DNA of 14,801 nucleotides. It comes from Cyanobacteria bacterium K_DeepCast_35m_m2_023 (GTDB lineage Bacteria; Cyanobacteriota; Cyanobacteriia; PCC-6307; Cyanobiaceae). The position numbers were made by a program, and so were the translations under genes. The stretch covers positions 1-14,801 of the forward strand of contig VGQR01000016.1 in NCBI GenBank assembly GCA_016882345.1, in the 5' to 3' direction. Shown piece after piece: positions 9,971-14,801 of the stretch. The notes under the pieces are model-generated. The model saw only the letters and a list, made by a program, of their open reading frames with translations. It had not been told where the DNA came from and searched no databases. Numbering within the stretch: position 1 is the stretch's first letter; each line of letters opens with the position of its first letter.

Positions 9971-10941
9971 GCCTGCCCTCAGGTCTCGGCGGCACCAGCC
10001 GCTCTGCGGTTCAGCCGCTCGAGGTGCGCCTGTTGCGCAACGGCATCGCCGAATCCCGCCATCGGGTGCACGCTGTGGTCTGCGACGGTCGCGGGCGGGT
10101 GTTGATGCGGGCCGGCGATCCGCAGCAGCTCAGTTTTGTGCGCTCGGCCCTCAAGCCGTTTCAGGCCACCGTGTTCGTGGCCAGCGGCGCGGCCGATGCC
10201 TGCGGCTGCGGCGAACGCGGCCTGGCGATCGCCTGCGCCTCGCACGCCGGCACGGCGGCCCATGCCCGCGAAGCATTCAGGGTGTTATGGGGTGCCCAGC
10301 TCGAGCCTGAACAGCTGCAGTGCCCCGTGCCCGAGGGGGGCAGCAGTGCTCTCGAGCACAACTGTTCGGGCAAGCATGCGGCCTTTCTGGCGGTCTGCCG
10401 GCGCCTGGGCTGGAGCACCGAGAGCTATCTGAACCCGGAGCATCCGCTGCAGCAGGAGGTGCTCAAGCGCGTCGCCGAACTGTTGGCTCTGCCGGCGGCC
10501 GAGCTGGTCGTGGCCCGCGATGACTGCGGGGCCCCGATCCTGCAGCTGCAGCTGGCCCAGATGGCGCTGTTGTACGCCCACCTGGGCGCCGGTGAGCAAC
10601 CCGACCTTGAGCGCTTGCTGCGGGCGATGCTGGCCCACCCCGAGCTGGTGGCCGGTGAGGGGCGCTTCGACACCGAGCTGATGCGCCAGGCCCATGGCCA
10701 GGTGCTGAGCAAGGGTGGAGCCGAAGGCATCCAATGCCTCAGCCGTGTCGGCGAGGGGCTGGGGGTGGCGATCAAGGTGGAGGACGGGTCGGCCCGGGCC
10801 AAGCACGCGGTCGCCCTGCAGCTACTGGAACAGCTCGACTGGCTCACCCCGGTGACCCTCGATGAGCTGCGGCAGCGCTTTCTGCATCCCGCACCCCACC
10901 TACGGCTCGAGGTGCTCGGTCAGCTGCGCAGCACCGCCTGA
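9967..10941 (+). CDS. type II asparaginase (Asparaginase_II family)
   Basis: The 324-residue protein belongs to the PF06089-type asparaginases (Rhizobium etli-like), a fold unrelated to E. coli AnsA/AnsB. The expected reaction is L-asparagine hydrolysis to aspartate and ammonia. Family motifs in order are RSALKPFQATVFVASGAAD, CASHAGTAAHA, NCSGKHAAFLAVC (with the conserved Cys-Ser-Gly-Lys-His), YLNPEHPLQQ, RDDCGAPILQLQL and SKGGAEGIQCL. No signal peptide is visible, so it is probably cytosolic. The frame is open for a further 500 bases upstream, but the ATG at 9967 overlaps the CGLD27 stop as ATGA and the upstream part is a shadow of that gene. Its 3' end overlaps the oppositely oriented DUF475 gene by 42 bases. 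Confidence 0.92.
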   Translation: MSLPSGLGGTSRSAVQPLEVRLLRNGIAESRHRVHAVVCDGRGRVLMRAGDPQQLSFVRSALKPFQATVFVASGAADACGCGERGLAIACASHAGTAAHAREAFRVLWGAQLEPEQLQCPVPEGGSSALEHNCSGKHAAFLAVCRRLGWSTESYLNPEHPLQQEVLKRVAELLALPAAELVVARDDCGAPILQLQLAQMALLYAHLGAGEQPDLERLLRAMLAHPELVAGEGRFDTELMRQAHGQVLSKGGAEGIQCLSRVGEGLGVAIKVEDGSARAKHAVALQLLEQLDWLTPVTLDELRQRFLHPAPHLRLEVLGQLRSTA

Positions 10942-11559
10942 GGCCTGCCGGCGGCGGCGCTGCCGCAACGAGTCGGCCATGGCGATCACCAGCAGCAGGG
11001 CTCCGAGCAGACCGCTGAGCCATTCGGCCACGTCCTGGCGGTACGGATTGAAGCCGAGATCGAACAGCATCAACAAGCCCAGCGAACCGATCGCGTAATG
11101 GGCGCCGTGCTCGAGGTACACCAGCTGCTCGAGCGCCCGCTCGCGGGTCAGCATCACCGTCAGCGAGCGGATGAACAGGGCCCCCAGCCCCAGGCCGGTG
11201 AGGATCAGCCCCAGGTCGTTGGTGATGGCGAAGGCCCCGATGGTGCCGTCGAGGCTGAACGAGGCATCGAGCAGTTCGAGATAGAGAATGCCGGCGATGC
11301 CGGATCCAGCGGTGAGCCGCCCCACCGAGGCCTCATCGGAGCCGAACAGCTCGGCCAGGGCGGTGCAGAGGATCTGCAGCACCAGCCCGATCAGGCCGGC
11401 AAAGATCACGTCGCTGCGCAGGCTCACCGGCAGGGCCGCATCGACCAGCATCAAAATCACCAGCGCCAGGGCCACCTCCAGGGACCCTGCCCGGCCGGCC
11501 TGGCTCAGGCGCCGCTCGAGCGCCTGGACCCAGTGCAGGGTCTTGGCCTCGTCGAAGAA
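10900..11559 (-). pseudogene. DUF475 (TerC-like) membrane protein, C-terminal part after a premature stop
   Basis: This is the in-frame continuation of the gene that starts at 11985. Directly after the stop it reads FFDEAKTLHW, a typical cytoplasmic loop of the family. It then has several hydrophobic spans carrying the second half-repeat signatures YLELLDASFSLDGTIGAFA and ITNDLGLILTGLGLGALFI, plus LEHGAHYAIGSLGLLML. The acidic residues within these spans are those thought to bind metal ions in TerC/Alx relatives. The longest separate frame starts at a GTG at 11475 and would give 191 residues without the loop. The reading ends at TAG 10902-10900, inside the 3' end of the asparaginase gene on the other strand. 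Confidence 0.8.
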
Positions 11560-11985
11560 TTAGCGCAGAAACACCATCAGCAGGAACATGCCGCCGAAGG
11601 CCAGGATTCGCGGCTCGGCCTGCTCGAGCAGCTGGTGGTAGTGCTCGGGGTGGTGCAGCGCCGCATCGAGCGCCTTGCCGATGCCGATGTTCCCCGCCAG
11701 GCTAACAAGCACCAGCGGCCCCAGAAAGCGCACCCCGAACACGGGGATCACCAGCCCCCAGGTCAGGAAAAACTGCTGCTGGCCGGGGGTCAGGCGCTCG
11801 AGCACCCGGGCGTTGACCACGGCGTTGTCAAACGAGAGGCTGATTTCCAGGGCCAGCAGCACCAGCGTCACCCACAGCGCCTTGAGCCCGGTCGGGCCCA
11901 GGCCCCCATGGCTGACGACGATGGCCGTCAGGCCGATCAGGCAGCAGATCAGCGGGAACCGCACGTAGCGGAGATAGCGGTGCAT
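11560..11985 (-). CDS. DUF475 (TerC-like) membrane protein, N-terminal part ending at an in-frame TAA
   Basis: The 141 residues contain the first half-repeat of a DUF475 protein: LEISLSFDNAVVNARVLERL, then FLTWGLVIPVFGVRFLGPLV and LAGNIGIGKALDAALHHPEHY. TerC/Alx-type proteins are polytopic membrane proteins, some of which export manganese or are tied to metal and tellurite resistance; this member's substrate is unknown. Translation stops at TAA (11562-11560) right after FLLMVFLR, one residue before FFDEAKTLHW continues in the same frame. A TAT or TAC (Tyr) would be one base away and would fit the site. Read through, the gene is about 361 codons, normal for the family. The ATG at 11985 is the likely start. 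The truncated piece has only about half the membrane spans and is unlikely to work alone. Confidence 0.8.
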   Translation of the reverse strand: MHRYLRYVRFPLICCLIGLTAIVVSHGGLGPTGLKALWVTLVLLALEISLSFDNAVVNARVLERLTPGQQQFFLTWGLVIPVFGVRFLGPLVLVSLAGNIGIGKALDAALHHPEHYHQLLEQAEPRILAFGGMFLLMVFLR

Positions 11986-12032
11986 GGCTGCGGCGCCGAC
12001 GGCGCCGATCGGGTCCCCCCATAGTGCCGCCG

Positions 12033-12061
12033 TTGGCGCCGGTGCGCCCGTTGCTGTAAGG
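12033..12061 (+). promoter_or_regulatory. possible promoter of the initiator tRNA gene
   Basis: TTGGCG (12033-12038) and TAAGGT (12056-12061) are separated by 17 bases, placing a start site near 12068, just before the tRNA. The -35 matches four of six consensus bases and the -10 only three, so this is a positional guess. Confidence 0.3.
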
Positions 12062-12072
12062 TTTTTGGGTGT

Positions 12073-12149
<77 letters not shown>

Positions 12150-12156
12150 CATGCTC

Positions 12157-12189
12157 AAAACCCCGGTAGCGCTGCTGCCGGGGTTTTTT
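12157..12189 (+). terminator. intrinsic terminator after the tRNA
   Basis: AAAACCCC GGTAGC pairs with GCTGCC GGGGTTTT around a GCT loop, a 14-pair stem with one G-T wobble, followed by six T residues at 12184-12189. It begins seven bases after the tRNA CCA end, so it ends the tRNA transcript before the GMC gene. The stem is flanked by A and T runs and may also work on the opposite strand. Confidence 0.9.
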
Positions 12190-12255
12190 GTTGCCAGGCC
12201 AGGTCAGGCCACCAGGCGGTTTGAGGCACGTCGTTCGTTGTCCTGAGGCGCATCC

Positions 12256-13890
12256 ATGCCCACATCCGGCTTCGATGCCGACGCGATCGTCGTCGGTTCG
12301 GGTGCCACCGGCGGGGTGGCGGCGATGGTGTTGGCCGAGGCGGGCCTCGAGGTGCTGGTGCTCGAGGCCGGGCCACAGCTTGATCCGCGGCGAGCCTTCG
12401 GCAGCGAGCCGCTCAACAGCGCGCGACGGCTGGCCAACATCAGCAGCGGCAAACAGCGCCTGCAGCGCCACCATCCGGGTTTCTGGAAGCACAACCCGGA
12501 CCTGTTCGTCGACGAGGGTCGCAACCCCTACAGCACCCCCGCCGATGCCCCCTTTTTGTGGAGTCGCGGCCGCCAGGTGGGCGGCAAGAGCCTCACCTGG
12601 GGTGGCATCACCCTGCGGCTGTCGGACTACGAGCTGCAGGCTGGTCAGCACGACGGCAGCGGTCTCAACTGGCCGTTGACCCATGCCGATCTGGCTCCTT
12701 ACTACAGCCGTCTCGAGCGGCTGCTGGCGGTCCATGGCCAGGCCGATGGGCTGCCCCAGCTGCCCGATGGCAGTTACCAGGATCCGCTTCCGTTCACCCC
12801 TGGCGAGCGGCGGCTGCAGCAGGCCATCGCCGGCCAACTGGATCTGCCGCTGATCCATTCGCGCGGCTTTGCTTTGCCACAGGGCCCGGGCTGGCCAATC
12901 CACAGCAGCCCGGGCAGCACCCTGGCGCGCGCCCTGGCCACAGGCCGCGCCCGGGTGCGCGCGGGCGCGGTGGCCAGCCATGTGCAGCTCGAGAACGGAC
13001 GGGCCAGCGGTGTGGAGTGGATCGATGCCGCGAGCGGCCACGCGCACACCAGCCGGGCCCGTCTGGTGGTGCTGTGCGCCTCGACGATCGAGAGCGTGCG
13101 GTTGTTGCTGCATTCGAGCGAGCGCTACCGCAGCGGCGGCTTGGTGGACCCCTCCGGGACCCTGGGCCGCTATCTGATGGATCACATCTCGACCAGTCGC
13201 TTTTTTGCCTTGCCAGGGGTCGAGCGCCCGTCGGCACCGGCCGAGCTGTCGGGGGCGGGCAGCTGCTTCATCCCCAACACGGTCAATCTCGACGCCGCCA
13301 GCCGCGAGCCCTTTGCTGGCGGCTATGGCCTGTGGTGCGCGCTGCAGCGGTTTGATCCGCCGCGCCTGCTGCAGCGTCAGCCCGAGGCAGCTGTGGGCTT
13401 CCTGATCGGCCATGGCGAGGTGTTGCCCGACCCCGCCAACCAGGTGAGTCTCAACCCGGCCCAACGGGATGCCTGGGGCCTGCCGGCGGCCCACATCAGC
13501 TGCCGCTGGGGGACCAACGAGCAAGCCATGGTGGCCCACATGCAGGCCCACATGGCCGCGGTGGTGGCGGCCGCGGGGGGCGCGATCCGCCCGCTGTCCG
13601 ACCTGTTCGTGATGCCTCTGGTGGAGCCGCTGGTCCAGGGCAGCCTGGCCTTGAGTCCGGACGCGCCGCCGCCGGGGTATTACATCCACGAACTGGGTGG
13701 GGCGCGCATGGCGGCGACCGCCGCGGACGGCGTGGTCGACCCCTGGAACCGCTGCTGGGGGGCGCCCAATCTGCTCGTGACCGATGGGGCCTGCTGGCCG
13801 CGGGCCGGCTGGCAGAGCCCCACGCTCACCGAGATGGCAATCACCTGGCGCGCCTGTGAGGCCGCGGCGGCTGACTGTGTCAGCAGCTGA
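12256..13890 (+). CDS. GMC-family FAD-dependent oxidoreductase
   Basis: The 544-residue protein has an N-terminal FAD-binding Rossmann motif, VVGSGATGGVAA (residues 12-23), followed by VLVLEAGP at about 34-41. RGRQVGGKSLTWGGI near 104-118 is the GMC signature region where flavin is held. The C-terminus has YYIHELGGARM with the conserved active-site histidine region and ends with TDGACWPRAGWQSPTLTEMAITW, the second FAD-contacting segment. GMC enzymes oxidise alcohols, sugars or sterols; bacterial members of this length resemble glucose dehydrogenase or choline oxidase relatives, but the substrate cannot be read here. No signal peptide or twin-arginine motif is seen. The ATG at 12256 has a TGAGGCG about ten bases upstream. 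It lies 66 bases after the tRNA terminator and appears to be a single-gene unit. GC content and codon choice look like the neighbours. Confidence 0.92.
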   Translation: MPTSGFDADAIVVGSGATGGVAAMVLAEAGLEVLVLEAGPQLDPRRAFGSEPLNSARRLANISSGKQRLQRHHPGFWKHNPDLFVDEGRNPYSTPADAPFLWSRGRQVGGKSLTWGGITLRLSDYELQAGQHDGSGLNWPLTHADLAPYYSRLERLLAVHGQADGLPQLPDGSYQDPLPFTPGERRLQQAIAGQLDLPLIHSRGFALPQGPGWPIHSSPGSTLARALATGRARVRAGAVASHVQLENGRASGVEWIDAASGHAHTSRARLVVLCASTIESVRLLLHSSERYRSGGLVDPSGTLGRYLMDHISTSRFFALPGVERPSAPAELSGAGSCFIPNTVNLDAASREPFAGGYGLWCALQRFDPPRLLQRQPEAAVGFLIGHGEVLPDPANQVSLNPAQRDAWGLPAAHISCRWGTNEQAMVAHMQAHMAAVVAAAGGAIRPLSDLFVMPLVEPLVQGSLALSPDAPPPGYYIHELGGARMAATAADGVVDPWNRCWGAPNLLVTDGACWPRAGWQSPTLTEMAITWRACEAAAADCVSS

Positions 13891-13991
13891 GCATGCGAAG
13901 CCGTGCTTGTGTCGTCGGCAACAGTTCGCAACCTGCAGGACCCGCACAATTCGCCTGCGACCTTCTAAGGGTCGGGCAAGGGAGAACAAGG

Positions 13992-14019
13992 GGCGGGGGG
14001 TGGCACTTCCGCCTTTTTT
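13992..14019 (+). terminator. probable intrinsic terminator after the GMC gene
   Basis: GGCGG (13992-13996) pairs with CCGCC (14009-14013); two G-T wobbles and a G-C pair can extend the stem to eight pairs, followed by TTTTTT at 14014-14019. It lies about 100 bases past the GMC stop and just before the end of the convergent DUF2811 gene. The wobbles weaken the call. Confidence 0.6.
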
Positions 14020-14031
14020 ATGTCCAACGGG

Positions 14032-14286
14032 TTAAACCCGGTTGAACAGGCCATCGAGATAGTGCTGGGCCACGAGCCTGTCCTGGGCGCCGTTCTGGAA
14101 CAGAAAGCTGGCCAGGGCCGAGCTGATCAGCTGTATCTGGTCCATCTGGGGATGGCGCGCCAGAAAATCGCGCATGCCGTCGAGCAGCACCTCGGGGACT
14201 TCGGCTTCCAGGCTGATGGTCTCGTCGCTGGTGCGCGTCACGGGTTGGTCGATGCAGCGTTGCAGGTGAAGACGCTCTGGACCCAT
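14032..14286 (-). CDS. DUF2811 domain-containing small protein
   Basis: The 84-residue product contains TISLEAEVPEVLLDGMRDFL (residues 23-42) and then HPQMDQIQLISSALASFLFQNG (45-66), which match the SLEAEIPE...HP.WDQ...AALS.FL.QNG pattern I recall for the cyanobacterial DUF2811 family. The function is unknown. The predicted structure is a short strand followed by two or three helices, which resembles small ribbon-helix-helix-like proteins, but I would not call it DNA-binding on this evidence. The ATG at 14286 has no clear ribosome-binding site. The family usually starts close to SLEAE, so the in-frame GTG at 14241 (residue 16) is a possible alternative start. It converges on the GMC gene, and its stop overlaps the inverted repeat CGGGTT-A-AACCCG (14028-14040). 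Confidence 0.75.
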   Translation of the reverse strand: MGPERLHLQRCIDQPVTRTSDETISLEAEVPEVLLDGMRDFLARHPQMDQIQLISSALASFLFQNGAQDRLVAQHYLDGLFNRV

Positions 14287-14801
14287 GACGACGCACGCAG
14301 CGCAAACGGACTTCGCCAGTAGGCCACGCGGTTGCGCAGGGCGTCAAAGCCATTCGTCTTACGCAGAACCAAAGCGAGTTGGCTTGAGACAGGCTGCTGG
14401 CGCAGGCTTGTGCCGGTCGTGCCCGCCCCCGTGATGCCCCATTGGTTGGGCCCGGGGGCATTGTCAAGCGCGGTTGAACCGTTGTGGCGATTCCACAGCG
14501 GCCGTGGCTGTGAGCAGGCCGAACGGTGCCATCTTGTGGAAAAAGCGATCCAAAGCTGGGGAAAAGCCCTACTGCATGGGGAATCCGGCCATTGATCAGC
14601 AGGGCTGATGCCGGTGAATCCCTTGAGACCCGGGCCGTGCTGAGACGGGCAAGGCGTTCCACTTGCCCCAGAAAGCTTCCGATTTCGGCGTTAAGTGGGG
14701 CCTCCTGAATAAGGGCAGATCAGTTGCGCTGCAGTGGATCTGAGCCATTACTGGCGGTAAAATGTCTGCGAATGGGCCCAAATGTGCCCAACAGCCGCCC
14801 G
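14287..14801. other. 515 bases without a recognisable gene
   Basis: Several short frames are open on both strands, but none gives a protein I recognise, and codon usage does not single one out. The stretch holds a perfect inverted repeat TGTGG-cgatt-CCACA (14483-14497), a TGTGGAAAA (14535-14543) and a TGGGGAAAA (14557-14565), all DnaA-box-like. Near the right edge TAAAAT (14758-14763) resembles a -10 element, with a poor -35 (TGGATC, 14735-14740) 17 bases upstream. Starts at 14762 or 14772 could open a gene that continues beyond the window, but there are too few codons to judge. Confidence 0.5.

Noticed and set aside
14596..14781. A 61-codon minus-strand frame near the right edge
   Set aside because: It has no recognised domain, no ribosome-binding site and no neighbour context; such short frames are expected by chance in GC-rich DNA.

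Overview
The window looks like a piece of a GC-rich unicellular cyanobacterium of the Synechococcus/Cyanobium type. The evidence is gene content: DUF3318, a CGLD27/DUF1230 protein, DUF2811 and a DUF475 TerC-like protein, families mostly or characteristically found in cyanobacteria, together with at least five copies of the cyanobacterial HIP1 octamer GCGATCGC. This is inference from families and motifs; no search was run.

Layout. (1) Positions 1-4910, minus strand, form a regulatory and glycan block. Read in transcription order it is an OmpR-type response regulator, a membrane histidine kinase, a GT2-like glycosyltransferase, a large GT61-like sugar-enzyme candidate and, after a 190-base gap, the start of a polysaccharide pyruvyl transferase that runs off the left edge. 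ATGA stop/start overlaps tie the first three together. (2) Positions 4986-8315, minus strand, are an intact carB (carbamoyl-phosphate synthase large subunit). (3) Positions 8420-10941, plus strand, are a tight four-gene unit: DUF3318 membrane protein, rsfS ribosomal silencing factor, CGLD27-family protein and type II asparaginase, each overlapping the next. (4) Positions 10900-11985, minus strand, are a DUF475/TerC-like membrane protein that converges on and overlaps the asparaginase gene. (5) Positions 12073-12189, plus strand, are an initiator tRNA-Met followed by a strong intrinsic terminator. (6) Positions 12256-13890, plus strand, are a GMC-type FAD oxidoreductase. (7) Positions 14032-14286, minus strand, are a small DUF2811 protein. 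The last 515 bases hold no recognisable gene but do have a small group of DnaA-box-like motifs.

The most striking property is damage. Three genes that otherwise read as normal proteins are broken: the histidine kinase (in-frame TGA plus a one-base loss in a G tract), the GT61-like gene (one-base loss in a G tract) and the DUF475 gene (in-frame TAA). carB, the rsfS unit and the GMC gene are intact. Because two lesions are single-base losses in G runs, base-calling error in the assembly is a serious alternative to real decay.

The most interesting biological idea is a two-component system translationally coupled to surface-glycan enzymes, with a sugar protein of unclear family. I see no CRISPR array, rRNA, phage module or complete insertion sequence.
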